Below, in pieces: positions 1 to 10,083 of a DNA stretch of 44,958 nucleotides. The stretch comes from Taibaiella sp. (lineage in GTDB: Bacteria; Bacteroidota; Bacteroidia; Chitinophagales; Chitinophagaceae): contig JAHHDV010000024.1 in NCBI GenBank assembly GCA_019739295.1, positions 1-44,958 of the forward strand, read 5' to 3'. A program made the position numbers and the translations under genes. Numbering within the stretch: the first letter of the stretch is position 1; every line of letters begins with the position of its first letter. The notes beneath the pieces were generated by a model that did not search any database, had not been told where the DNA came from, and worked only from the letters and a program-made list of their open reading frames with translations.

Positions 1-19
1 ATCAAGGTAGCGGGCAGTA

Positions 20-985
20 CTATCGTGATTGTGCTGTGTAAAAATAATAGTCGAGTTTCCAGAAGTTGACATTGCTGCTGATGAGGTTTTTCCACCCATG
101 GGATACTATTACATTGTTTTGCAATGCTTCCAGTTGTTTGGATTGCTTTCCACTGCTTGCCAGCATCTTTTGTTACCGATGCTCCTTTTATAGCTGTGAG
201 TGTTTGCGCGTAAGCTATAGCAGTTATTAATTTATTGTCTGCGCTATATTTTCCCCTTGCTACATTACCAATTCGTTGCATTAATTCAGCTATAGCCTGG
301 CCATTGGGATATTTGCATAAGATCGTAATAAGCGGCTGCAGTCAAGTTGAGGAAAAATACAGCCTGTCCAAGATCCTTTCCCATTCAGCTCCTTTTTTAT
401 AGCCAGTTTCCGGTATTTTACTTATATAGCCTTTTGATTTTTCGTAAAGCGCAATTGTTTTTTCCGGAGCATTAACGACTTCATAATATTTGGCGAGGGA
501 GGATAATGCAGAAAGCGATGGCCTGTTATTATGAGCAGCACGCTCCAGTTTGTCAATTTTTTCGGTGTAGTACAACTTTTCACCCATACGGCTCGTCATA
601 GTTGCCAGGTTACTTAAAATAGCATAATAGTTGCGCTTATGCTCGTAGTCATTGCCATTACGCCATATTGTTTTTCCGGTATTTGCTTAGCAGCTCGATT
701 GCCTCCCTGTTGGTAAAGTTAATGTTAGCTGACTGGAATAACCCCATCATTGCGTAAACAGAATCCAGATACTCCTTTTTCTCAATGAGACCGCTTGCAT
801 AGGCCCTGATCAATATTGGTGATTACCCTACGGGCGGAATCCTTTAGGTTGTTACCATATACAGCTGGTGAAATTAAATGGAATAGAAAAAAACGATCAA
901 TATCCTTTTTAAACGTGTACTTATTGTGATTTGAAACGTTATTATTTTTCCCATTCAATAGAAGCTGGTTCAATAAAACTCTCAT
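20..985 (-). pseudogene. TPR-like protein of unknown function, frame broken
   Basis: I do not recognise the family. Joining the minus-strand frames gives a roughly 320-residue, largely helical protein with repeat-like stretches such as LSSLAKYYEVVNAPEKTIAL and ALYEKSKGYISKIPETGYKK that resemble tetratricopeptide helices. Frame changes lie near 813, 675, about 325-360 (more than one) and about 155; each can be repaired by removing extra bases, so this is probably an intact gene in the organism. The stop at 20-22 follows a plausible C-terminus ending YYFYTAQSR. The N-terminus is unclear: the reading upstream of about 960 is poor, so the first Met at 985 is only a guess. No neighbour suggests a function. 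The break positions are approximate. Confidence 0.4.
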
Positions 986-1439
986 TAGTAAAATATTACT
1001 TAATTTTCTCTGAGTTGACTGGTGATATAAAAAAGCAACTTAAATAACTTAGATCAGGTACAAAGAAAGGGAATAATCAAATAACATTTAACAAATTGGA
1101 TACTATGGTATTGTCTGCTTTCAGCTTATTTTCACTGATCAATATTACTACTTTATTCGTGAAGCAAGTTTACATCTGCTATGTAACACTGTATCAACTT
1201 ATGTTTCTGGGAAAATCGGCTATAAGCTCTTCTTTCAGGTCAGGTATAGATTGATTGCATTCCTACTGTTTCATTCGAAGAAATATTCCCCGTTTTCCTC
1301 AGAATACAATTCCCAACCGGGCACGGGCTGCCAAAATTTAATATTCCTCTAAGATTACAAGAGACGGGAATCGAGGACTTTTCACTAACTTCGGGTATCC
1401 AAGTTTACATTCAAAAAACGATTAAATCATATCCCAATT
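986..1439. other. Intergenic, no gene seen
   Basis: An AT-rich stretch between the divergent TPR-like gene and tpx. I see no convincing reading frame, tRNA or strong TAnnTTTG box. It presumably carries promoters for both flanking genes, but I cannot place them. Confidence 0.4.
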
Positions 1440-1938
1440 ATGGCTGAAATTACATTAAAAGGAAGCCCTGTGCATACGTCCGGGGAGCTTCCTGCAGTAG
1501 GTTCTACTGCTCCCGAATTCCAACTGACAGGTACCGACCTTCAGGAAAAATCCTCTTCTGACTATAAAGGCCGGAAGGTAATCCTTAACATCTTCCCCAG
1601 TATAGATACAGGAATCTGTGCGGCATCTACCCGTAAATTCAACGAAGCTGCTTCAGGGCTGGACAATACCAAAGTTCTGTGCATCTCCAATGATCTGCCC
1701 TTTGCAATGAGCAGATTCTGTGCGGCAGAAGGGCTGAACAATGTGGATACGCTTTCCGGGTTCAGGAGCTCTTTCGGGAATGACTATGGCGTGACCATGA
1801 CAGATTCACCAATGAAAAAACCTGCTGAGCAGAGCTGTGGTAACCCTGGATGAAAATGGCAAAGTACTGTATACCGAACAAGTGCCGGAAATTGCCAATG
1901 AACCTGATTATGAAGCTGCTTTGAATTCTCTGAAATAA
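1440..1938 (+). CDS. tpx: Thiol peroxidase Tpx (one frameshift)
   Basis: Atypical 2-Cys peroxiredoxin that reduces hydroperoxides in the cytoplasm, using thioredoxin as donor. The peroxidatic cysteine lies in [15 protein letters not shown] (family pattern D-T-x-x-C-A-x-S), and the resolving cysteine in the SRFC motif just after SNDLPFA. The frame breaks at an A6 run (1814-1819); with five As it continues as [17 protein letters not shown] and ends ALNSLK at the stop 1936-1938, giving about 165 residues, the normal Tpx length. The break is therefore most likely a sequencing insertion. A terminator hairpin follows. A thioredoxin gene lies about 4 kb away on the other strand. Confidence 0.93.
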
Positions 1939-1995
1939 TTTTAAAGCTTCAGGCCATCAATATTTTCATTTCTTTTCCTGGAAAAATATTCCTGC

Positions 1996-2036
1996 CTCCC
2001 TTCTGAAAAAAGCTTCAGAAGGGAGTTGCCTTTTAA
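1996..2036 (+). terminator. Terminator after tpx
   Basis: An 11-bp perfect stem, CTCCCTTCTGA paired with TCAGAAGGGAG, with an 8-nt loop, followed by TTGCCTTTT. It sits about 60 nt after the corrected tpx stop. Confidence 0.75.
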
Positions 2037-2090
2037 CATAAAGAATACCCTAATTTTTGAAAATCACCTAAGAGTGAAATAGAAATTTTA

Positions 2091-2098
2091 TATCTTTA
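2091..2098 (+). promoter_or_regulatory. Possible -7 box before L,D-transpeptidase
   Basis: TATCTTTA, one base off the Bacteroidetes TAnnTTTG box. No well spaced -33 TTG is present. It is the only candidate between the tpx terminator and the next gene. Confidence 0.35.
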
Positions 2099-2213
2099 CG
2101 AGTTGAGTTTTGACTTTCGACTGTATCAAAAACCAGCAGGAATATCCGGCCCGAGCGGTATATCAAAGGGTCATCTCAATGAATCAGTTTTAAAAACAGA
2201 CAATTCGTTCTCA

Positions 2214-2982
2214 ATGATGAAGAAAATCTTCGGAGCCATTATCCGCTGTACATTCATAAGCAGTATGCAGGTAAATGCTCAGATCGACGGAAAGGCTTTT
2301 ATGGATTATCAGCTCACTTTCCCAAGGGTAAGCGCCGCCTATAACAAATATTACGAACCTATCCGTAAGGAAGCCCAGAGAGATTCGGGTTCCAATTCCC
2401 CCTGGAAAACATCTATATCCGTTCTTTCAAATCTGAAAACCAGCTTGAAATCTGGGTGAAAGATAAAAACGTGGACACCTATCAGTTATTTAAAAGATAC
2501 AATGTATGTGCACTCAGCGGAAGCCTGGGGACCCAAGCGCAGGGAAGGGGATCTGCAGGTACCGGAAGGTTTATATTTTATTACCAATTTCAATCCGACT
2601 TCCGATTATTACCTTTCCCTGCTGGTTAAGTTATCCCAATTATTCTGATCGCATCAAAGGCCATAAAGAAACACCGGGAGGAGATATTTATATCCATGGC
2701 GGATGTGTGACCATCGGGTGCCTGCCGATGCAGGATGAGGTGATCAAGGAAAATCTATGTGATGTGCCTGCTGGCAAGATCTAATGGCCAGACCAAATAT
2801 ACCGGTGCATATCTTCCCCACCCGGTTTGAAAAAGAAACCATTGGTTATCTCAGCAAAAAATTTTGAAGATGAAGAGAAACATAGATTCTGGATCAATCT
2901 AAAGTCAGGATTTGACTATTTCGAAAGAACACATAAGCTACTCCCGGTGATGTATAACCAGGAAGGAAAATATGTGTTTTAA
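2214..2982 (+). CDS. YafK-type L,D-transpeptidase (several frameshifts)
   Basis: Periplasmic murein L,D-transpeptidase-like enzyme of the YkuD fold, YafK subgroup; these act on peptidoglycan cross-links or on attached proteins. The start MMKKIFG opens a signal peptide ending near VNAQ. The catalytic block is clear: NYPNYSDRIKGH, PGGDIYIHGGCVTIGCLPM, with the conserved His and the Cys of GC. The C-terminus reconstructs to ERTHKLLPVMYNQEGKYVF, about 255 residues. Six frame changes (near 2383, 2530, 2633, 2748, 2796 and 2863) can each be fixed by deleting one base, so I treat it as one real gene in a low-accuracy stretch. The next gene (holB) starts 31 nt downstream on the same strand. Confidence 0.8.
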
Positions 2983-3012
2983 AAAACTGCTTTATCAGCT
3001 CCGCTTCACGCT

Positions 3013-4153
3013 ATGCAATTCAGCCAGATCGTAGGTCAGCAATCTGTAATCAGGGATCTGCTCCACCTGTACCAGAGCAATAAATTACCTCATGCTTTAC
3101 TGTTTTTGGGTAAACAGGGATGGGGTGCATTACCTTTAGCTATAGCTTTTGCGAAATATGTGATGTGTGAGCACAAAAATGAGACGGACAGTTGCGGTCA
3201 ATGCTCCAGTTGCCTGCAAATCCGGAAACTCGAGCATCCAGATTTGCATTTTTCTTTTCCTTCCAAAGCACCCAAGCCTAATTCGAAAAAACCTTTCGGA
3301 ACATTTCATCCAGGATTTCAGGGAATTTATGCGTCATCATCCTTATGGCTCCACCTTTGACTGGCTACAGTTTATCAATGTAGAAAAGCAGGGAAATATA
3401 TCTGCAGATGAAGCCCGTAAGATCATTGACTCCATGAACCTGAAATCGTATCAGGGCGGGTACAAAATCCATATTCTCTGGCGGACCCGAATTCTTAGGT
3501 AAGGAAGGCAACATCCTGCTCAAGCTGATAGAAGAGCCTCCCCCGGGGACATTGCTGATGCTGGTAGCGGAAGAAGAGGAAAAGATCCTCCCTACCCATA
3601 TTGTCCAGGATGCAATTGATTCGTACCAGGCCTATCCTGACTTCCGAGATCTCGAAAGCATTGGAAGACAGGTTCCGGATAGAAACCGGATAGAGCCGGC
3701 CAGATCGCCCTTGCCTCCGAAGGAGATTATACAAAAGCATTGCACCTGAAGGAAAACTGGAACAATGATATGCTCCCGCTGATCACCAGTTGGCTGAATG
3801 CCATTTTTACCAACAACGGCAAGCAGGTTTATGAATGGGTAGAAGCCCAATCGCAGCTTGGCATAGAACCTCTGAAAAATCTTTTCCAATATATCCAGCA
3901 TCTGTTTTCCGGTGGGTTAAGGCTTACCTTATACTCCAATTTCCCATTGCACCTCTCAGAGCAGGAGATCGTATTTGCCCGAAAGCTTGCAGGGCTGAAC
4001 CTGCCCATTGAAGCTTATCAGATGATCGACCGGGGCTTTACTGATTTTATACACCATATCTCCAGGAATGTTAATATCAAGACCTCCCTGTTGAACCTGA
4101 GTATTCATATGCAATACTGGGTCAAGAACAGGGACCTGCTGCCGCAGGCATGA
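3013..4153 (+). CDS. holB: DNA polymerase III subunit delta' (four frameshifts)
   Basis: Clamp-loader subunit of the replicative polymerase. The N-terminus MQFSQIVGQQSVIRDLL, then PHALLFLGKQGWGALPLAIAFA at the degenerate P-loop, and the zinc-ribbon cysteines in SCGQCSSCLQI are typical of Bacteroidetes delta'. The middle contains SADEARKIID and the stretch GKEGNILLKLIEEPPPGT, characteristic of delta'/DnaX proteins. Breaks at the A6 run 3287-3292 and near 3487, 3597 and 3688 are each repaired by removing one base, giving about 377 residues ending NRDLLPQA. The first frame shows no other damage. It is convergent with the doxDA-like gene, 27 nt away. Confidence 0.9.
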
Positions 4154-4180
4154 TCAATCATCCCGGAAACACCTCCGAAT

Positions 4181-5260
4181 TCAAAAAAGAAAGGCCGCCA
4201 CCTTAAAGGTTGCGACCTTGTGATAACAATAAGGAATCCCTATTACCTCTTTACTGCTGCAGTCCATATCGTCCCGCTGATATCCGTTAGCTTTACGATT
4301 AATGAACGATCCGGGGTCCCCGGTATCACCACTTATAGGAAAGGTCAACCTGGCCCTGGCACCTAAAGGGAGAATGAGACTATGCTTACCGGGTTCGATC
4401 CTGGCTATATAATCATTTTTTATCTGACCCGGGTGTAACGATGACAGATCATCCATGTCCTGCGTCAGATAAATCCTGCCGGAGGTATCCATGACTTCTA
4501 CTTTGATTAAGAAAGACCCATACACATCTGCACCTTCATCTCTGAAAACCGTAAAGGACAGCTCATCACCGACTACCCGGGCATCTGTTTATCATAACAT
4601 GGGGCTTCACGGACAGGTTGTGCAGCTGCCCCCACACCCCTCCATGAAAATACTGATTGGTGAATAAGGCCAGGAAAAAGAATGGCAATGGCACCCCCAC
4701 AGGTTCCAATGTACCAAATGCTTCCCGGAGAACGGATGTATCCCGGAAGCCAGCCAGGACCACCATTTCTTCCTTGTCCATGGATGAGCCTTAAGGATAA
4801 ACCTTTGATCTAATGAGAACCTCCCGCCACCTGACATCCAGACCACAAAACCGGCAGCGACACCTAATACACCGATCTGCCATTCGTCCAGGCAGGTAGT
4901 ACCCAGCCACCCGGAACCCAACAGGATCCCCAACGCGAGACCCAATACACCCACACTCATCAACCGGGTAAACAGGCCCGCCATAAAAAACAGGCCTACA
5001 ATTCCTTCTATAACCGTAAAAACAGACATCGCCCACCATAATTGTTCCGGATTGCTGACAAGATGCTCGATAAGGGGTTTGATGCCTAAAGCATGGGGCA
5101 GGAAATGATTGAACTTTTCCCCGATATAACCGGCTTCCTCCGGTTGGAGTTTATTCTCCAGAATAAGCCTTCTCCAGAAAGCTGAAAAATAAGTCCAGCC
5201 GGCCACCCACCTGATTGCTGTGCAGAACATTCCCGAATAGGAAAAAACATATTGATTCAT
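4181..5260 (-). CDS. DoxD-DoxA fused thiosulfate:quinone oxidoreductase-like protein
   Basis: Membrane protein resembling both subunits of archaeal thiosulfate:quinone oxidoreductase fused in one chain. The N-terminal DoxD part (5260 to about 4720) is hydrophobic with about four membrane segments and the motif GSGWLGTTCLDEW; it is followed by WLASG. The C-terminal DoxA part includes LALFTNQYFHGGVWGQLHN and SVKPHV, then a soluble beta-rich domain. Breaks at C5 (4694-4698), A5 (4675-4679) and near 4586 are repaired by removing one base each. Activity on thiosulfate is inferred from the family only; many Bacteroidetes DoxD-like proteins are untested. The last codons run into a terminator hairpin, so the true stop may be slightly upstream of 4181. 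The neighbouring thioredoxin and small secreted gene are on the same strand. Confidence 0.78.
4182..4217 (-). terminator. Terminator of the doxDA-like gene
   Basis: Read on the minus strand, GGTCGCAACCT pairs with AGGTGGCGGCC (one mismatch and one G-U) and is followed by TTTCTTTTTT. It overlaps the apparent last codons of the gene. Confidence 0.6.
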
Positions 5261-5401
5261 AAGATTTTGATTTGATGAAAAGAAATAATGCTTCCGGATG
5301 GATATTACCGGAAGATAGCTGAACCTATTGCCTCATGACGGGCATCATGCTATTGGTTAAAACAAGCTATGTGCCCATAAGGAGATCATCAAAGCTGTAT
5401 C

Positions 5402-5749
5402 TCAAATCAAAAATTGCTGGTAGAGAATGTGTAAAGGGATAGCAGGACTTTCCCGCAGAGGATGCCGGGCAGTGAACTGCTCTGACTGAACACTCAAGCC
5501 TGCTTGTGGAGCATATCGCTTATGGGATGGTAATTCTCTTTGAAGAACCTTTAAAGAAAAAGCGGATGCCGGGCGGCCCCGCGGAATCGCAGTACATATC
5601 TGCAAGGGACCTGTCTTTATAGCCTGGCCTGCAACAGGGATATGCAGCTGGCTTTTGATCTCCCGCTTGGCCTGGCAGGGAATACACAGTATGATCACCA
5701 GGCTCATGACCAAAGCACTTCTGCAATATTCTTTTAATTTCAATTTCAT
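5402..5749 (-). CDS. Small secreted protein, unknown
   Basis: A 115-residue frame I do not recognise. It begins MKLKLKEYCRSALVMSLVII and continues to CIPCQA, a good Sec signal peptide with possible cleavage after QA. The rest is basic with no clear motif, and the C-terminal third looks low in conserved character, so it may contain an uncorrected frame change. It lies between thioredoxin (upstream) and the DoxDA-like gene (downstream) on the same strand, so co-transcription is possible, about 65 nt after trxA and about 140 nt before the DoxDA-like gene. Confidence 0.4.
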   Translation of the reverse strand: MKLKLKEYCRSALVMSLVIILCIPCQAKREIKSQLHIPVAGQAIKTGPLQICTAIPRGRPASAFSLKVLQRELPSHKRYAPQAGLSVQSEQFTARHPLRESPAIPLHILYQQFLI

Positions 5750-5813
5750 TAGCGGTCCTTTACCGGCTGTAATACAATTCCTGTTTATCCAGGTCTGAAG
5801 TTTTATTTCTGCT

Positions 5814-6110
5814 TCAATTCGTAAAGCTCTTCAATTTTTGTACCAGATCCGCAGTCTGCATCACCCCGGATTGTCTCCACATCAATTGCCCTTTCTTAAA
5901 AATCATCAGTGTAGGGACACCCTGGATTTGGTAAAACCGTGCAACAGCGGGATTCTTATCTATATCAATCTTAATGATGAATGCCTGCTCACCGATCTGG
6001 TCTTTTACGCTTTTCAGAATCGGCTCCATAGCCTTGCATGGTCCGCACCAGGTAGCAAAGAAATCTACCATTACCGGTTTATCCTGATTGATGATTTCCT
6101 GAAACGTCAT
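5814..6110 (-). CDS. trxA: Thioredoxin
   Basis: Cytoplasmic dithiol reductant. The active site [14 protein letters not shown], the cis-proline segment [11 protein letters not shown] and the overall length of 98 residues match classical thioredoxins. I chose the start MTFQEIINQ at 6110; the frame stays open upstream for 29 codons but that extension is unrelated to thioredoxin. It probably serves the Tpx peroxidase found elsewhere in the window. Downstream on the same strand are the small secreted protein and the DoxDA-like protein, a grouping consistent with thiol or sulfur redox work. Confidence 0.93.
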   Translation of the reverse strand: MTFQEIINQDKPVMVDFFATWCGPCKAMEPILKSVKDQIGEQAFIIKIDIDKNPAVARFYQIQGVPTLMIFKKGQLMWRQSGVMQTADLVQKLKSFTN

Positions 6111-6467
6111 TTTGATATGGGGTTTTGTTGAAGTAAAATAAGGAAAACAATACGGAAACCCTGAATATGCTATAGTGCGAACTGGGGAAATGGACAATGT
6201 TCAGCCATATATTCACAATCTTAAAAGGAAGATAACCAATGAAGGTCCTAAAAAACATAACCGGCTTCATATATCCAAAGATCGGACATTATTCCATGTA
6301 TGTATATGACACCGGTATCGCAAACTGATAAAGAATTCAAAATTTTTGAAATACAGCCCTAAAAGATCTTATCATAATCGGGATTGTCCAAAAGAGTGTG
6401 TAAGGGGACATGCATGTCCGGTGGCAGGTCTTTCTTCGTATCCATCACGCACCCAGGGAGCTTTACT

Positions 6468-7538
6468 TTATTTGTAAAACTGGTTCATAATATTGATAAC
6501 GGTCTTATCAAGATAAGGAAAGTAAGGGTGAAATGCAGATAAATTCGTCAAAAGAATAATGGCATTTTTCCTGTTCACATCCATGAGCAGTGAGCACCCG
6601 TAACCATTGGTACCCCCATTATGAAAATACCAGGAAGCATCCCCTTTTTTGATGGCATGCCAGCCATAGGCCATATACATCTGGGGATTCACCTCAAATG
6701 TTGGTTGTAAAGAAAGCAGGTAAGCCGGATCCTGGGCATAAAAATAATGCAAAACGAATTTACTCAGATCTGCTGCATTTGATTTCAGCCCTCCGGAACC
6801 TTCGAATCCGTTCATAACCCAGTTCTCTGCCACCTCGCCACTGCTGTCCCGGCCCGGGACCATCAATGACCGGATCTGGTCAAAAGAGGTAGTTGTATGC
6901 TTCATGCCGGCAGGCCGGCAGATCTGCTGCTGTATCATTTCTTCAAAAGACAAGGCCGATTGCTGTTCTAAAATGTAGGCTAAGAGAGCAGGTCCCAGGT
7001 TTGAGTAATCATACATAACCGTATCGGATACTTTGAGCCTGGTCCTGGCATAATCCACCAGGCGCTCGTATGAATAGTCCTGATAAGGATTTCTGATATC
7101 CTCGCTCAGGTCATCCGGGAGCCTGGGCATTCCGGAAGTATGGTTGCTTAATGAAATGATCGCTTTTTCATTTCCCCCGCTCAGCTGGTTATTGAAAAAG
7201 GAGCCCAATGGTGCTTCCGGTTTCATTGTTCCTTTCTCGATATCCATAGCGAGCAATAAGGATGTAAACACTTTAGTGAGCGAACCGATCTCGAATACGG
7301 AATCCCGGTTATTCACCTCCACAAGGTTTGCTCCCTGCTTCCTGAATCCATAAAAACCCACTTTACCGCTGTCTATAATACAATATGCAAACTGAGTCTG
7401 ATCCGGCAATGCCGTAAATACGGACTTCGTGATTCCTTTTATAAAAGAATCGATATGCATGCCTTGCGACTGTGCTTTCAGATCCTTCAAACCTGATATA
7501 GCGGCAATGAATAATGACAGGGAGAGTAGCACTTTCAT
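6468..7538 (-). CDS. Beta-lactamase-family serine hydrolase
   Basis: Penicillin-binding-protein/class C beta-lactamase fold, exported. The catalytic triad motifs are visible: SLTK (S-x-x-K) after DSVFEIG, YSN (Y-x-N) in MYDYSNLGPALLAYIL, and HNGGTNGYG near the C-terminus. The signal peptide starts MKVLLSLSLFIAA; I use this Met (7538), though six more codons are open upstream to 7556. Length about 356 residues and uninterrupted. Substrate unknown: such proteins include D-aminopeptidases, esterases and beta-lactamases, and resistance should not be assumed. It starts about 35 nt after the peptidase T stop, on the same strand, so the two are probably co-transcribed. Confidence 0.88.
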   Translation of the reverse strand: MKVLLSLSLFIAAISGLKDLKAQSQGMHIDSFIKGITKSVFTALPDQTQFAYCIIDSGKVGFYGFRKQGANLVEVNNRDSVFEIGSLTKVFTSLLLAMDIEKGTMKPEAPLGSFFNNQLSGGNEKAIISLSNHTSGMPRLPDDLSEDIRNPYQDYSYERLVDYARTRLKVSDTVMYDYSNLGPALLAYILEQQSALSFEEMIQQQICRPAGMKHTTTSFDQIRSLMVPGRDSSGEVAENWVMNGFEGSGGLKSNAADLSKFVLHYFYAQDPAYLLSLQPTFEVNPQMYMAYGWHAIKKGDASWYFHNGGTNGYGCSLLMDVNRKNAIILLTNLSAFHPYFPYLDKTVINIMNQFYK

Positions 7539-7572
7539 AAGGAAGGGGTTGGACATAAACGGTCTGTTAAAA

Positions 7573-8824
7573 TTAATGACTTCCTGCGATAATTTCTGCT
7601 ATCCGCACACAAACTTCAGCAGCCTTCTCCATATCCTGAACACTGCAATATTCCTGCCGGCTATGAATCGCCATCTCTCCGGTGAATATATTGGGGCAAG
7701 GCAATCCCATAAATGAGAGCCTGGCGCCATCGGTCCCCCCCCTGATATTTACTCTTTGCGGATCAAGGCCGGAAGCCTTGTATGCCTGCCCGGCAATATC
7801 CATAACATGAGGATGCTGATCCAGGATTTCTTTCATATTCCGGTACTGCTCTTTGACTTCAAAACGATAATGCGCACCATGGAATTCCGAAACGGCCTTT
7901 CGTGCCAATTGTTCCAGATAGTCTTCTTTCTCTTTCAGGCCTTTTGTCTCAAAATCTCTGATGATGAACCTGACAATGGTCTGCTCTGCACCGCCCTCGA
8001 TATGAACAGGATGCACGAAACCTTCATACCCGCTTGTCGTTTCCGGGCTCAGCATATCTTTAGGTAATAAATCCAGGAACCTGGATGCCACCTTGATCGC
8101 ATTGACCAATTTACCCAGCGCATAGCCGGGATGCGCGCTCACGCCTTCAAAGGTAATGGTCACACCATCTGCAGAGAAGTTCTCACCTTCCAGGTGGGCT
8201 CTTTCACCACCGTCCAAAGTATATCCGAAGTCAGCATTGACCTTTGTCATATCGACCTTGTCCACACCACGTCCTATCTCTTCATCAGGAGTGAAGAGAA
8301 TAGAGATCTCTCCATGTTTCACCCCGGTATTTTGCATCAGGTATTGTACAGCATCCATAATAACGGCTACCCCGGCCTTATCATCAGCACCCAGTAAGGT
8401 CCTGCCGCTGGCAGTAATGATGTCTTCACCTGTTTTTTTCCTTCAGGTAAGGATGATTATCCTTAGATATAATGACGGAAGGATCATCCGGGAGCACGAT
8501 ATCAGAACCGTCCCACTGCTGATGAAGTATGGGCTTCACATGGGTACCCGAGCTGTCAGGGGATGTATCCACATGCGCGCAAAAGCAAACGGTGGGTACA
8601 TCTTTATCTATATTGGACGGTAATGTAGCATATACATAACCGTTTTCATCCAGCTCTGCTTTTTCAATTCCCATTTCCTGTAGCTCCTGGACGAGTACTC
8701 TGCTCAGGTCCTTCTGCTTATCGGTAGAAGGGAAGGTTTCTGAAAAAGGGTCGCTTTGTGTATCGATCCGTACATATCTCATCAGGCGGTCTGCCACCGA
8801 GGAGTTATAATTATCCAATGCCAT
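7573..8824 (-). CDS. pepT: Peptidase T (tripeptidase), one frameshift
   Basis: M20-family zinc aminotripeptidase acting in the cytoplasm on N-terminal residues of tripeptides. Metal ligands are visible in order: HVDTSPD, GADDKAG, TPDEEIGRG with the catalytic Glu pair, and the late HSRQEYC histidine. The RGGTDGARLS segment is typical of PepT. The start is set at MALDNYNSSVADRL; an upstream Met at 8848 is less family-like. The frame breaks at a T7 run (8433-8439); with six it joins HPYLKEKTGEDIITASG, giving about 416 residues, the usual size. The serine hydrolase gene follows directly. Confidence 0.93.
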
Positions 8825-9044
8825 ATATTCTGATTTTTCAATGCGCAAGTTAGGAAAAAATCAAGGTACGTCCATATCCGGGCTATGATTGCCACCCCTT
8901 CTTATGACAGATTTTAACCTATGGACCGGTTAATGCTCATTTTACGCATTATTTTGGAGGTTGGGTTGGCCTTCTGCCCGGTAAAAGTCAGATTAACTCT
9001 GGAACCAGTAGATTGTAACTGGTTGCACAGCGTGACTCATCCTG

Positions 9045-9809
9045 TTATAACCCGAATAAGCTGCGGGCATTCTGAGTTGTCCTTTCCCCGATCCATGATA
9101 TCGGTTCCCCGTACAGACCACTCAGGAATTCGGCAATGAAAGGAATATAGCTGCTTTCGTTTCTTTTACCCCTGTAGGGAACAGGGGCCAGGTAAGGTGC
9201 ATCGGTCTCCAGAAGCAATGACGCTACCGGGAGCCGGGCTATAAAGTCCTTTAGAGAGGAATTCTTAAACGTCAGCACCCCGCCTATCCCTAAATAAAAT
9301 CCAAGGTCTATAATCTCTCTGGCCTGTTCTTCTGTTCCGGAGAAACAATGAAATACACCTTTTAAATGACCATTTTGCTTCTTCCTGACGATCTCTATTC
9401 CTTCCCCGATAGAGTCCCGGGTATGGATCACTATGGGAAGCCGGGCTTCTAATGACCAGTCAATTTGTGTTTCAAAGGCATCCTGTTGCTCTCTGATATA
9501 TGTTTTGTCCCAATAAAAATCCAGCCCGATTTCCCCTACCGCCACGAAATTGCTATTCTCGAGATGACGATGCATTACTTTCAATTCGTCCTTATAATGC
9601 TCCCTGACATATACCGGGTGCAGGCCGATCATAGGTAAACAGTGGGCAGGGAAATCCCGGGCCAGCTGCAGCATCTGCGGGATCGTATGCTGGTCACAAT
9701 TGGGCAGCAGCATTTTGTCCACCCCGGCTTCTATTGCCCTTCTGACCATTTCATTTCTGTCCTGGTCGAACTGCTCATCATATAAATGTGTATGGGTATC
9801 GATATACAT
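9045..9809 (-). CDS. tatD: TatD-family metal-dependent DNase
   Basis: TIM-barrel hydrolase of the TatD/YcfH family, which cleave DNA or act in RNA/DNA quality control. Metal ligands are clear: THTH in MYIDTHTHLYDE, the Glu of VGEIGLDFYWD, VIHTRDS, FHCFSG, and ETDAPYLAP. The gene is intact at 254 residues, the family length. A TATCTTTG -7 box sits about 30 nt upstream of the start. The 220 nt between this stop and peptidase T contain nothing I can name. Confidence 0.93.
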   Translation of the reverse strand: MYIDTHTHLYDEQFDQDRNEMVRRAIEAGVDKMLLPNCDQHTIPQMLQLARDFPAHCLPMIGLHPVYVREHYKDELKVMHRHLENSNFVAVGEIGLDFYWDKTYIREQQDAFETQIDWSLEARLPIVIHTRDSIGEGIEIVRKKQNGHLKGVFHCFSGTEEQAREIIDLGFYLGIGGVLTFKNSSLKDFIARLPVASLLLETDAPYLAPVPYRGKRNESSYIPFIAEFLSGLYGEPISWIGERTTQNARSLFGL

Positions 9810-9837
9810 TTCCTGGTATTCTTTCCTTCAAAACTGG

Positions 9838-9845
9838 CAAAGATA
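9838..9845 (-). promoter_or_regulatory. -7 box of tatD
   Basis: TATCTTTG on the minus strand, an exact TAnnTTTG match, 29 nt before the tatD start. No TTG at standard -33 spacing. Confidence 0.5.
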
Positions 9846-10048
9846 ACCTAACTTCAGCAAGAATATAATTGCAGCAAGGGAATATGACCCCTAATCATCA
9901 AGGAGCCTTCGGACATCCTTGTTACGAATCCATCAAGATAATGGATATTTTAACCTGTGGTCAGAATGGTGATCTTATAAAAGACCGGCAGCATAAAGTT
10001 TGTCTCCACAATCTTATCACAAATCAATCGGGGACCAATATAAATGTT

Positions 10049-10056
10049 TAAATTTG
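10049..10056 (+). promoter_or_regulatory. -7 box of the MliC-like lipoprotein operon
   Basis: TAAATTTG, an exact match to TAnnTTTG, 28 nt before the chosen ATG at 10084. It would put the transcript start near the upstream in-frame Met, favouring 10084 as translation start. Confidence 0.5.
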
Positions 10057-10083
10057 CCCGCAATGAATCATAATCAGGCAAAA

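Noticed and set aside
6406..6419. 14-bp palindrome GGACATGCATGTCC as an operator
   Set aside because: It lies downstream of the serine hydrolase gene and not near any start; such short palindromes occur by chance.
6468..7538. Beta-lactamase conferring antibiotic resistance
   Set aside because: S-x-x-K, Y-x-N and H-x-G motifs show only the fold; the family is dominated by peptidases and esterases.
8156..8623. A 155-codon open frame on the plus strand
   Set aside because: Antisense to peptidase T, which is well supported on the minus strand.
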